From contig NZ_CP047420.1 of NCBI RefSeq assembly GCF_009866655.1, positions 2,728,001-2,792,000 on the forward strand: a DNA stretch of 64,000 nucleotides. Reading direction: 5' to 3'. The notes beneath the pieces are model-generated. The model was given only the letters and a program-made list of their open reading frames with translations, was not told the DNA's origin and ran no database searches. Made by a program: the position numbers and the translations under genes. Below are positions 1 through 7,562 of the stretch, piece by piece. The first letter of the stretch is position 1. Every line of letters begins with the position of its first letter. Source of the DNA: Rathayibacter sp. VKM Ac-2804 (GTDB taxonomy: Bacteria > Actinomycetota > Actinomycetes > Actinomycetales > Microbacteriaceae).

Positions 1-1611
1 AGCGAGACCCACCGCCGCGTCCTGCTGTTCATGGCCGACCGGCTCGCGGCGACCCGCTCCGGCGGCGCCCTGGCCTACGGCTCCGCGTCCGAGCTGCTGG
101 CCGATCTGCGGACCCTGCAGGACTCGCTGGTCGAGGCGGGCGACGTCCGCTCGGCCTACGGCGACCTGCAGGACCTGCTCTGGCAGGTGGAGACCTTCGG
201 CTTCCACCTCGCCGAGATCGAGGTGCGGCAGCACTCGAAGGTCCACCGCGAGACCCTCGCCGCGGTCCGCGCGGGCGGGGAGCTCGACGAGCGCAGCGTG
301 GAGGTCCTCTCGGTCTACCGCGCGATCGCGACGATCCAGGAGCGCTTCGGCACCGACGCGGCCCGCCGCTACGTCGTCTCGTTCACGCAGTCGGCCGAGG
401 ACCTCAAGACGGTCTTCGACCTGGCCGAGGCGGCGACCGACGGGAAGCCGCCGATCATCGACGCGGTCCCGCTGTTCGAGACGTTCGCCGACCTGGACGC
501 CTCCACGGACATCCTCGCCGAGATGATCCGGCTGCCCCAGGTGCGGGCGCGCCTCGCGGAGACCGGGAACCGGCTCGAGGTCATGCTCGGCTACTCCGAT
601 TCCTCGAAGGACGTCGGGCCGGTCTCGGCCACGCTCGCGCTCTACGACGCACAGGCGCGCATCGCGAAGTGGGCCGAGGACGAGGGCATCGTGCTCACGC
701 TCTTCCACGGCCGCGGCGGCGCGCTCGGCCGCGGTGGCGGACCGGCGAACCGCGCGGTGCTCGCGCAGCCGCCCGGCTCGGTCGACGGCCGCTTCAAGCT
801 GACGGAGCAGGGCGAGGTCATCTTCGCCCGCTACGGCAACCCGGACATCGCGACCCGGCACATCGAGCAGGTCGCCGGGGCGACGCTGCTCGCCTCCTCC
901 CCCTCGATCGGCGACCGCAACGCCGGCGCCGCCGACCGCTTCCGCGACGTCGCCGCGACGATGGACCGCGAGTCGCGCCGCCGCTTCTTCGAGCTGGTGA
1001 AAGCCGACGGCTTCGCGCCCTGGTTCGCCCGGGTCACCCCGCAGGAGGAGGTCGGCCTGCTCGCGCTCGGCTCGCGACCGGCCCGCCGCGGTCTCTCGGT
1101 CGAGTCGCTCGAGGACCTCCGGGCGATCCCGTGGGTGTTCGCCTGGACGCAGGCCCGCGTCAACCTGACCGGCTGGTTCGGGCTCGGCAGCGCGCTCGAG
1201 GCGGTCGGCGACCTGGACGAGCTGCGCGAGGCGTACGCGACCTGGCCGCTGTTCACCACGATGATCGACAACGTCGAGATGTCGCTGGCGAAGACGGACG
1301 AGGGCATCGCCCGCCGCTACCTGGCGCTCGACTCCCGCGACGACCTCGCCGGTCTCGTGCTGGACGAGATGGAGCTCACCCGCCGCTGGGTGCTCTCGAT
1401 CACGGGCGAGGAGAGCCTGCTCACCGGGCACCGCGTGCTCGGGCGGGCCGTGCGGCTGCGCACGCCCTACGTCAACGCGCTGTCGCTGCTGCAGCTTCGC
1501 GCGCTCCGGGCGCTGCGCACCGACCCGGGCGGCTCGGGGACCGAGCAGAACCAGCGGCTGCTGCTGCTGGCCGTCAACGGCGTGGCCGCGGGCCTGCAGA
1601 ACACGGGCTGA
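1..1611 (+). CDS. ppc: phosphoenolpyruvate carboxylase, 5'-truncated by window edge
   Basis: Cytosolic anaplerotic enzyme that carboxylates phosphoenolpyruvate to oxaloacetate. The window opens inside the gene: base 1 is already the first base of a codon and 536 residues run to the stop, roughly the C-terminal 60% of a family usually 880-930 residues long. Family signatures seen are GYSDSSKDVG (nt 589-618), the glycine-rich PEP loop FHGRGGALGRGGGP (nt 703-744) and the invariant C-terminal QNTG. The methionine at nt 31 is internal, not a start. The 3' end is intact and is followed by a strong hairpin. Identification is secure; promoter and N-terminus lie outside the window. Confidence 0.97.
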   Translation, partial: SETHRRVLLFMADRLAATRSGGALAYGSASELLADLRTLQDSLVEAGDVRSAYGDLQDLLWQVETFGFHLAEIEVRQHSKVHRETLAAVRAGGELDERSVEVLSVYRAIATIQERFGTDAARRYVVSFTQSAEDLKTVFDLAEAATDGKPPIIDAVPLFETFADLDASTDILAEMIRLPQVRARLAETGNRLEVMLGYSDSSKDVGPVSATLALYDAQARIAKWAEDEGIVLTLFHGRGGALGRGGGPANRAVLAQPPGSVDGRFKLTEQGEVIFARYGNPDIATRHIEQVAGATLLASSPSIGDRNAGAADRFRDVAATMDRESRRRFFELVKADGFAPWFARVTPQEEVGLLALGSRPARRGLSVESLEDLRAIPWVFAWTQARVNLTGWFGLGSALEAVGDLDELREAYATWPLFTTMIDNVEMSLAKTDEGIARRYLALDSRDDLAGLVLDEMELTRRWVLSITGEESLLTGHRVLGRAVRLRTPYVNALSLLQLRALRALRTDPGGSGTEQNQRLLLLAVNGVAAGLQNTG

Positions 1612-1627
1612 TCGGGCCCTCGCTCGA

Positions 1628-1674
1628 ACGACGGAACCCCCGGCGGCCTGAGCGGCTGCCGGGGGTTCCGTCGT
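1628..1674. terminator. bidirectional terminator between ppc and trx
   Basis: A perfect 17-bp inverted repeat (1628-1644 pairs with 1658-1674, core ACGGAACCCCCGGC) with a 13-nt loop sits 16 bp after the ppc stop and about 30 bp beyond the stop of the convergent thioredoxin gene. No long T-run follows, as is common in high-GC actinobacteria. It probably serves both genes. Confidence 0.85.
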
Positions 1675-1705
1675 CGTGCGGGTCGTGCACGGGAGGCGGT
1701 GCGGA

Positions 1706-2113
1706 TCAGATCTGCGCGCCGTGGTCGAACTGCTGGGGGGCGCCGGACTCCTGCGCGGCCTTCGCCTCGTCGTACTGCTTGCGGACGGCGACCATGTCGA
1801 GGCCGCGGACCTGCTCGAGCAGGGCGTCGAGAGCCGGAGCGGGGAGGGCGCCGGGCTGCGCCATCAGCGGGATGCCGTCGCGGTAGACGACGAGCGTCGG
1901 GATGGACGAGATGCCGTAGCTGCCGGCGAGCTGCTGCTGGTCCTCCGTGTCGACCTTCGCGAAGGTCACATCGGGGTTCTTCTCGCTGGTCGCCTCGAAG
2001 ACGGGGGCGAACTGGCGGCACGGGCCGCACCACTCCGCCCAGAAGTCGATGAGGACGATGCCGTCGGAGACGGTCTGGTCGTGGGTGTCGAGAGTCATCG
2101 CTGTCGTGGCCAT
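1706..2113 (-). CDS. thioredoxin family protein
   Basis: Small cytosolic thiol-disulfide oxidoreductase of 135 residues. The active site WCGPC is at residues 28-32 (Cys29, Cys32), preceded by the typical IDFWAEW strand, and the cis-proline segment SIPTLVVY is present. The thioredoxin fold is followed by a C-terminal extension of about 30 hydrophilic residues ending QQFDHGAQI, longer than the 105-110 residues of classical TrxA. The start at 2113 is taken; a second Met five codons in (2098) is an alternative. It has no signal peptide, and no thioredoxin reductase lies nearby, so it is probably one of several thioredoxins in the genome. Confidence 0.93.
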   Translation of the reverse strand: MATTAMTLDTHDQTVSDGIVLIDFWAEWCGPCRQFAPVFEATSEKNPDVTFAKVDTEDQQQLAGSYGISSIPTLVVYRDGIPLMAQPGALPAPALDALLEQVRGLDMVAVRKQYDEAKAAQESGAPQQFDHGAQI

Positions 2114-2141
2114 GAGGGATGCAACCGGCCCGATCCGCGCG

Positions 2142-3083
2142 CTATTCCCGGGCGGCGGGCGGGGCGGCGTCGAGCAGGTCGAGCAGGGTGCGCGGGCCGA
2201 GTGCCGCGGCGCCGAGCTCCTCGATGCGCGCGATCAGGCCGCGGTCGGCGGTGACGACGCGGGCGGAGGCGCCGAGCGCCGCGACGCGCTCGACGATCGC
2301 GTCGTCGCCCGATCCGGCGGCGTGCTCGACGCTCAGGCGCGCACGGGGAGCCGCCTGGACGGCCTCGGCGGTGCGCGCCCCTCGGGCATCGCCCTCGAGC
2401 ACGACGGCGATCCGCGGCCAGACGGTGTCGGCGTCGACGGCGAACACCGATCCGGGGACGCCGAGGGTCGCGAGCCGCTGGAGTCCCGCGACCAGGCGCT
2501 CCGCGGCGCCGGCGCGGTCCCGCCACCAGCCGTCCGGGCGCGAGCCGACGACGTTGGCCGCGTCGACGACGAGGACGCACGGCTCGGTGTCGACGGTGCG
2601 CAGCTCCTGCCAGGAGCCGGCGAAGCCGGGGTGCAGCGGGAGCGCGTCGACCTCGGCCGGCGGGACCCAGCGCAGCTCCTGGCTCTCGGCGTCGGCGATC
2701 CTCGGCGCGAAGTGCTCGAGCGCCTGCGCGACGACGGTGGTGTAGCTCCACGGGCCGATCGTGACGACGCGGGAGAGGACGGGCACGACGATCCCGTCGG
2801 GCACTCCCGCCTCCTCGACGGATTCGCGCAGCGCGCCCTCGAAGGCGGTCTCCTCGGGGTGGCGGGCGCCGCCCGGCAGACCCCAGGTGTCGCCGAAGTG
2901 GCTCCAGGTGGCGCGGTGCTGGAGCAGGACGCGGCCGTCGGGGTCGCGCAGCAGCAGGCCGGCGGCGCCGAAGCGGCCCCAGAAGCGGCGCCCGTCGCCG
3001 ATCTCGACCCACCCGTCGCCGAGCGCGGCGTCGAAGGGGTGGCGCGGAAGCGCTCCGCCGTCGGCCGGGCCGTCGCTCGTCAT
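2142..3083 (-). CDS. Nudix hydrolase fused to a NYN/PIN-like domain
   Basis: A 313-residue two-domain protein. The N-terminal half (about residues 20-160) is a Nudix domain with a complete box: GARHPEETAFEGALRES followed by VEEAGV, fitting GX5EX7REUXEEXGU. The C-terminal half begins VLVVDAANVVGSRPDGWW and carries AGSGDDAIV and VVTADRGLI, acidic motifs in the spacing of NYN/PIN (YacP-like) nucleases. Substrates are unknown. Nudix action on a nucleoside-diphosphate derivative is expected from the family, and RNA cleavage by the second domain is inference. ATG at 3083 is preferred over the upstream in-frame start at 3107, which adds only MRCGRLER. Confidence 0.8.
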   Translation of the reverse strand: MTSDGPADGGALPRHPFDAALGDGWVEIGDGRRFWGRFGAAGLLLRDPDGRVLLQHRATWSHFGDTWGLPGGARHPEETAFEGALRESVEEAGVPDGIVVPVLSRVVTIGPWSYTTVVAQALEHFAPRIADAESQELRWVPPAEVDALPLHPGFAGSWQELRTVDTEPCVLVVDAANVVGSRPDGWWRDRAGAAERLVAGLQRLATLGVPGSVFAVDADTVWPRIAVVLEGDARGARTAEAVQAAPRARLSVEHAAGSGDDAIVERVAALGASARVVTADRGLIARIEELGAAALGPRTLLDLLDAAPPAARE

Positions 3084-3166
3084 GCGCTCCAGCCTTCCAC
3101 ATCGCACCGGGCGCTCCGGACGGGGCGCCGCGTCGCGCGGATCCGGCCACCTGGCAGAATCGACGG

Positions 3167-3613
3167 ATGCGCCGCTCGAGGATCCTCCTGCCCGCGACGC
3201 TGGCGTACCTCGGAGTGGTCGCGCTGATCACCCTGACTCCCGCTCCCTACCCGGCCGGTCAGCCGTCGGCGATCGTCCGCGCGATCATCGCGTTCCTCGC
3301 CTCGACGCAGGCGACCGCCTGGTTCACCTTCGACGTGGCCGAGTTCACGGCGAACGTGCTGATGTTCGCTCCGCTCGGCGCGCTGGTCGCGGCGCAGCTG
3401 CCGCGGCGGCGCCGGCTCCTCGCCGCGCCGATCGGCCTCGGCGTCTCGGTCCTGATCGAGACGATCCAGCTGCTCGCACTGCCCTCGCGCGTCGCGGACG
3501 TGCGCGACCTGATCTCCAACGGCACCGGTGCGCTCCTCGGGGCGCTGCTGGTCGTCGTCCTCGCCCGTCTCCCGCTCCGCCCCCGGAAGGACCGCACCGC
3601 CCATGCCCGCTGA
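3167..3613 (+). CDS. VanZ family membrane protein
   Basis: A 148-residue membrane protein of the VanZ-like family, named after the teicoplanin-resistance accessory protein; most members have no proven function. Four hydrophobic helices are visible (about residues 6-26, 62-80, 87-105 and 122-137). The family residues LTPAP after helix 1, FxxNVLMFxPLG, SVLIETIQ and RxxDxxDxxxNxxGxxxG (here RVADVRDLISNGTGALLG) are all present. The last codons overlap the start of the downstream pabC gene, so the two are probably co-transcribed and translationally coupled. Resistance should not be assumed from the family name. Confidence 0.85.
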   Translation: MRRSRILLPATLAYLGVVALITLTPAPYPAGQPSAIVRAIIAFLASTQATAWFTFDVAEFTANVLMFAPLGALVAAQLPRRRRLLAAPIGLGVSVLIETIQLLALPSRVADVRDLISNGTGALLGALLVVVLARLPLRPRKDRTAHAR

Positions 3614-4460
3614 GACCCTCGTCGTCCTCGCCCGCCCCTCGCTCGACGCTCCGGCGCACGACGGCCCTCCGGACGGCACGATCGACGTCACCGATCTCGG
3701 CTTCACCCGCGGTGACGGGATCTTCGAGACGATCAACCTGGTCGAGGGGCGGCTGCAGGCCCTCGACGCGCACCTGGACCGCTTCGAGCACTCGGCGCGG
3801 ATGCTGGATCTGCCGCACCCGGACCGGACCGCGTGGCGCACGGCGATCGACGAGGCCGTCGATGCCCACCCGCGGGTGCCGGAGGCGATGGTGAAGACGA
3901 TCCTGAGCCGCGGCGTCGAGGGCGACGGGCGGCCGACGGGCGTCGTCTTCGTGCAGACGAGTCCCGACTTCGGCCCGGCCCGGCGCGACGGCGTGCGGGT
4001 CGTGCTGCTCGATCGCGGGCTGCGCTCCGACGTCCAGCGCACCTCGCCCTGGCTCCTCGTCGGCGCGAAGACGCTCTCCTACGCCGTCAATCGCGCCGCC
4101 TCCCGCGAGGCCGTGCGGCGCGGAGCGGACGACGCGCTGTTCGTCTCGAGCGACGGGTTCCTGCTCGAGGGGCCGACCGCGAACCTGGTGCTGCTGACCG
4201 CGGGCGAGCTGGTCACTCCGCCGCCCAGCCTGGGACTGCTGCCGGGGACGACGCAGGCGGACCTCTTCGCGCTCGCCGGCGGGCTCGGGCTCGGCACCGC
4301 GGAGCGCCCGCTGCGGGCCGAGGACCTCGCGGCGGCGGAGGCGGCGTGGCTGGTCTCGAGCGCGCGGAACGCCGCGCCTATCCGCGCGGTGGACGCGCAG
4401 GAGCGCCGCGTCGACCACGAGCTCACTGCCCGGATCAACGCGGCGCTCCTCGCGCGCTAG
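3603..4460 (+). CDS. pabC: aminodeoxychorismate lyase / class IV aminotransferase
   Basis: PLP enzyme of fold type IV, 285 residues. The best fit is 4-amino-4-deoxychorismate lyase, which releases p-aminobenzoate for folate synthesis. Seen: the N-terminal strand DLGFTRGDGIFETINLV, the PLP lysine in VGAKTLSYAVNRAASREA, and the cofactor-binding SDGFLLEGPTANLVLL. ATG 3603 overlaps the VanZ stop by 11 bp; the frame stays open upstream but that part is VanZ in another frame. Branched-chain or D-amino-acid aminotransferase are alternatives within the family; length and the KTLSY motif favour PabC. No pabA or pabB is adjacent. Confidence 0.82.
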   Translation: MPAETLVVLARPSLDAPAHDGPPDGTIDVTDLGFTRGDGIFETINLVEGRLQALDAHLDRFEHSARMLDLPHPDRTAWRTAIDEAVDAHPRVPEAMVKTILSRGVEGDGRPTGVVFVQTSPDFGPARRDGVRVVLLDRGLRSDVQRTSPWLLVGAKTLSYAVNRAASREAVRRGADDALFVSSDGFLLEGPTANLVLLTAGELVTPPPSLGLLPGTTQADLFALAGGLGLGTAERPLRAEDLAAAEAAWLVSSARNAAPIRAVDAQERRVDHELTARINAALLAR

Positions 4461-4462
4461 CG

Positions 4463-4498
4463 GCGGCCGCTCGGAGCCGACCGCTCAGACCCGGCCGC
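4463..4498. terminator. possible weak terminator between pabC and a convergent gene
   Basis: A 7-bp inverted repeat (GCGGCCG at 4463-4469 with CGGCCGC at 4492-4498) fills the 38-bp gap between convergent stops. Such short GC repeats are common by chance in this DNA, so this is only a candidate. Confidence 0.3.
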
Positions 4499-4921
4499 TC
4501 AGACCTGGTCCTCGATGTCGGCCGTGCCGTGGTGCATGAGGCCGCCGCGGGTGTAGTCGAGCGCCGGGTCGGGGCTGCCCTGGACACGCTGGTCGGCCGC
4601 CTCGTCGTTGATCACGGCGGAGACGATGCCGCGCCAGTCGGTGCCCTCGGCGACCGCCTCGTCGGAGCCGACGCGGCGGGTGACGAAGACCGCCTCGCCC
4701 TCCTCGCCGCTGTGCGAGATGATCGCGAGGACGCCGACCGCGCGGCCCTCGGGGTGGCGGACCTGCCACTCCTCGTGGCCGGACGGCACCAGCGAGAACT
4801 CGAGCCCGGCGTGCGGGAACGGGCTCTCGCGCAGCTCGGACGGCGAGCCGCTGTGCTCGGGGGCGCCGCGGGTGGGGACGCCCTCGCCGGTGTCCTCGCC
4901 GTAGCTGTGGTACGTGCTCAT
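4499..4921 (-). CDS. hypothetical protein, acidic soluble, 140 aa
   Basis: I do not recognise a named family. The product is 140 residues, hydrophilic and acidic, without signal peptide, membrane helix or cysteines. A central segment (SLVPSGHEEWQVRHPEGRAVGV, LAIISHSGEEGEAVFVTRR) looks like a beta-rich fold. The C-terminus is unstructured (SPDPALDYTRGGLMHHG). It has a textbook ribosome-binding site, GAGGAGG at about 4926-4932 on the minus strand, seven bases before ATG 4921, which supports both the gene and its start. It stands alone between convergent pabC and a divergent S4 protein. Microbacteriaceae carry similar short uncharacterised proteins; function unknown. Confidence 0.75.
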   Translation of the reverse strand: MSTYHSYGEDTGEGVPTRGAPEHSGSPSELRESPFPHAGLEFSLVPSGHEEWQVRHPEGRAVGVLAIISHSGEEGEAVFVTRRVGSDEAVAEGTDWRGIVSAVINDEAADQRVQGSPDPALDYTRGGLMHHGTADIEDQV

Positions 4922-5007
4922 GGTGAACCTCCTCGGTCGGCGGCCGGTCGGGCCGTCGGTCCTTCGTCGATGGGACTGCGCCCATCATGGCTTCGTAGAC
5001 TGGACGG

Positions 5008-5385
5008 ATGCAGATCCCGGTGACCGGCTCCGTCCGCGTGGACGCGTGGCTGTGGGCCGTCCGCGTGTACAAGACGCGCTCCGCCGCGACGACGGCCGCC
5101 CGGGCGGGTCACGTCCGGGTGAACGGCGAGCGGGCGAAGGCGGCGCAGACCGTGAGGGTCGGCGACGAGGTCCGGGCCCGGATCGGCGGCTTCGACCGGG
5201 AGCTGGTGGTCCGCGGCCTGATCGTGAAGCGGGTCGGCGCACCCGTCGCGGCCGAGTGCTTCGAGGACCGCACTCCCCCGCCGCCGCCGCGCGAGGCGGC
5301 CCCCGCGATCATCGAGCGCGACCGCGGCGCGGGCCGCCCGACCAAGCGCGATCGGCGCGAGATCGAGCGGCTCCGCGGGTTCTGA
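5008..5385 (+). CDS. S4-domain RNA-binding protein (HslR/Hsp15-like)
   Basis: A 125-residue protein whose first 60 residues are an S4 RNA-binding domain: RVDAWLWAVRVYKTRSAAT, AARAGHVRVNGERAKAAQ, VRVGDEV. This is the arrangement of the heat-shock protein Hsp15 (HslR), which binds stalled 50S subunits carrying peptidyl-tRNA. The tail is basic and proline-rich with GAGRPTKRDRREIERLRGF, the usual HslR-type C-terminal RNA contact. ATG 5008 follows directly on a divergent promoter region shared with the minus-strand gene at 4921. A ribosome-rescue or RNA role is inferred from the family only. Confidence 0.85.
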   Translation: MQIPVTGSVRVDAWLWAVRVYKTRSAATTAARAGHVRVNGERAKAAQTVRVGDEVRARIGGFDRELVVRGLIVKRVGAPVAAECFEDRTPPPPPREAAPAIIERDRGAGRPTKRDRREIERLRGF

Positions 5386-5403
5386 CGGCGTGCTCCGCGC
5401 GAC

Positions 5404-6384
5404 TCAGGGAGCCAGCGCGCGCGCCCGCTCGAGGAGGTCCTCCGCGACCTCGTCGAGGAAGCGCTGCTGCAGTGCGTCGCCGACCTGCACGAAGGCGATG
5501 TCGGTGAAGCCGGCCTCGATGAAGGGGACGACGCTCTGGGCCAGCTCGTCCAGGTCGGGACCGCAGGCGATCGACTCGGCGACGTCCTCGGGGCGAACGA
5601 ACTGGCTGGCCCCCGCGAAGCCGGCCGGGGTCGGCAGGTCGGCGTTGACGGACCAGCCGCCGGCGAACCAGCGGAACTGCTCGTGCGCCAGGGCGACGCC
5701 CTGCTCCTTGTCGGGCGCCCAGCAGATCGGGATCTGCCCGATCGAGCGCGACGGGGCGGCGTCGGCGCCGCGGACGGCGGTCCACTGCGAGATCAGCTCG
5801 GCCTCGGGCTCGGTGGTGATCAGGTGGTCGCCGAGCGGGGCGAAGCGCTCGATCGACTTCTCGCCCGAGACGGCGAGTCCGATCCGCACGGCCTTGTCCG
5901 GGAGGTCCCAGATCCGGGCGGAGTCGACGCGGAAATAGTCGCCCTCCCACGTGACCAGCTCGCCGGTGTGCAGGGCGCGGATGATGTGCACCGCCTCCTC
6001 GAGCATGTCCTGGCGGGCGGCGACCGCGGGCCAGCCCTCGCCGACGACGTGCTCGTTGAGGTTCTCGCCCGAGCCGAGTCCGAGGAGGAAGCGGTCGTCG
6101 GAGAGGATCGCGAGGGTCGCGGCCTTCTGCGCGATCACCGCGGGGTGGTAGCGGATGGTCGGCGCGGTCACGTAGGTGGCGAGCTCGATGGTCGAGGTCG
6201 CCTGCGCGACGGCGCCGAGCATCGTCCAGGCGTAGGAGGCGTGCCCCTGCTCGGTCAGCCAGGGCGAGTAGTGGTCGCTCGAGACCGCGAACTCGAAGCC
6301 GTGGCGCTCCGCGTCGACCGCGTAGCCCACCAGCTGCTTCGGTCCGCTCTGCTCGGTCATCAGGGTGTAGCCGAATCGCACCAT
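5404..6384 (-). CDS. LLM-class F420-dependent oxidoreductase (TIGR03557-type)
   Basis: A 326-residue TIM-barrel enzyme of the luciferase-like superfamily, in the subgroup with F420-dependent glucose-6-phosphate dehydrogenase. Diagnostic segments are MVRFGYTLMTEQSGPKQLV at the N-terminus, FEFAVSSDHYSPWLTEQGHA, the long LGLGSGENLNEHVVG loop, and the C-terminal FIEAGFTDIAFVQVGD. Hydride transfer through coenzyme F420 is the family rule; the substrate is unknown. ATG 6384 is chosen because the recognisable domain begins there, although the frame stays open upstream through a different gene's territory. The gene stands alone with about 140 bp of non-coding DNA upstream. Confidence 0.85.
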   Translation of the reverse strand: MVRFGYTLMTEQSGPKQLVGYAVDAERHGFEFAVSSDHYSPWLTEQGHASYAWTMLGAVAQATSTIELATYVTAPTIRYHPAVIAQKAATLAILSDDRFLLGLGSGENLNEHVVGEGWPAVAARQDMLEEAVHIIRALHTGELVTWEGDYFRVDSARIWDLPDKAVRIGLAVSGEKSIERFAPLGDHLITTEPEAELISQWTAVRGADAAPSRSIGQIPICWAPDKEQGVALAHEQFRWFAGGWSVNADLPTPAGFAGASQFVRPEDVAESIACGPDLDELAQSVVPFIEAGFTDIAFVQVGDALQQRFLDEVAEDLLERARALAP

Positions 6385-6521
6385 CGTCCGCCTCGTTCCG
6401 TTCGTCGTCGTCGCCGTGCCGGAGGGCAGGCGTCCATCGTTCGGCTCCATCGTCGGGCGGGGACGGGTGGCGCCGACAGCCCCTTGCCCGCCGGGCGGAG
6501 CCGGGCTAGCGGCGCCGCGCG

Positions 6522-7439
6522 TCAGACGAAGCGGACGCGGTTCTGGACGCGGGTGCGGACCTCGAAGGACTCGCCGTAGCCGCCGAGGCGGGGGTCGTCG
6601 GTGCCGGAGCGCAGCAGCTGCGGGAGGAGCGAGCGCCGGATCAGCACGTCGCCCGCGTGGCGGCCGCGCTCGACCTGCTCGTAGGGCTGCTCGAGCGCGT
6701 CGTCGGGGACGACGATCACGCTCGCGGAGAAGCGGACGCCGAGCTCGCGGCCGAGGCGGCGGGCGGCCTTCGCGAGCGAGGCGAGCGGCTTCTCGTCCTC
6801 GGCCAGACCCGCTCCCTCGACCTCGCCCTTGCGCAGGCGGACGGGCTCGCCCCAGTCGGCCGAGGTGAGGGCCAGGAGGCCGGACGGGCCGAGGACGAGG
6901 TGGTCGATCTTGACGCCGCCGTCGCCGACCGCGACGTCGTTCCAGATCGTGAAGGCGATGCCGAGGGCGCCGACCAGCGACGCGGTGGCCTCCTCGGCCT
7001 GCGCCTTCGCCAGCCAGGAGCGGACCTCGCGCGGGGCCGAGCGCACGAGCGCAGGGTCGAACGGGTCGTCGATCTCGACGCCGCGGCCGACCCACTCGCG
7101 AACGAGGCGGAGGTAGTACTCGCGGGCGGCGCCGCCCGGGTGGCCGTAGGAGCGGGCGCGCACCGAGGACGCGGTCTGCTGGCGGGGCGAGCCGGTGTAG
7201 GGCGCGTGCGAGGAGGCGCCCGGGGCGGCGGCCCCGCGGTCGTAGTCGCCGCGGGCGCCGGCGCTGCCGATGCGCTCCCAGGCGACCTGCACGGCGTGGA
7301 ACGAGGCCGCGTCTCCCCCGGTGTCGGGGTGCGTCTCGCGGAGCAGGCGGCGGTAGGCGCGCTTGAGCTCGTCCTCCGACGCGCTCGCAGGGACGCCCAG
7401 CACCTCGTAGGGGGTGCGGGCGGCGTGGCTGTCTGGCAT
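6522..7439 (-). CDS. DnaJ-domain protein fused to a NERD-like domain
   Basis: A 305-residue protein with two parts. Residues 9-66 are a J-domain: TPYEVLGVPASASEDELKRAYRRL with the obligatory HPD in ETHPDTGGD, so an Hsp70 partner is expected. After a low-complexity linker (about 67-110) comes a domain resembling NERD (nuclease-related domain): ASLVGALGIAFTIWNDVAV, then GGVKIDHLVLGPSGLLAL, where the D in IDH and the following strand match the PD-(D/E)XK-like core. No zinc-finger or substrate-binding DnaJ domains are present, so it is not the canonical dnaJ. Nuclease activity is inference. No signal peptide. Confidence 0.78.
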   Translation of the reverse strand: MPDSHAARTPYEVLGVPASASEDELKRAYRRLLRETHPDTGGDAASFHAVQVAWERIGSAGARGDYDRGAAAPGASSHAPYTGSPRQQTASSVRARSYGHPGGAAREYYLRLVREWVGRGVEIDDPFDPALVRSAPREVRSWLAKAQAEEATASLVGALGIAFTIWNDVAVGDGGVKIDHLVLGPSGLLALTSADWGEPVRLRKGEVEGAGLAEDEKPLASLAKAARRLGRELGVRFSASVIVVPDDALEQPYEQVERGRHAGDVLIRRSLLPQLLRSGTDDPRLGGYGESFEVRTRVQNRVRFV

Positions 7440-7562
7440 GGGCTTCCGGAGGGTCGGGGGCGGCGGGTGAACGCCCGGTCTCCGAGCATATCGACGCCGC
7501 CCGGGCGCCCGGTGGGAGCGCGCAGTGCGCGCGCTCCACAGCGCCCGGGGCCCGGCTGCGGG

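Noticed and set aside
3167..3613. VanZ-like gene as a glycopeptide-resistance determinant
   Set aside because: No vanA/H/X/Y/R/S genes are nearby and VanZ-like proteins are common in sensitive actinobacteria.
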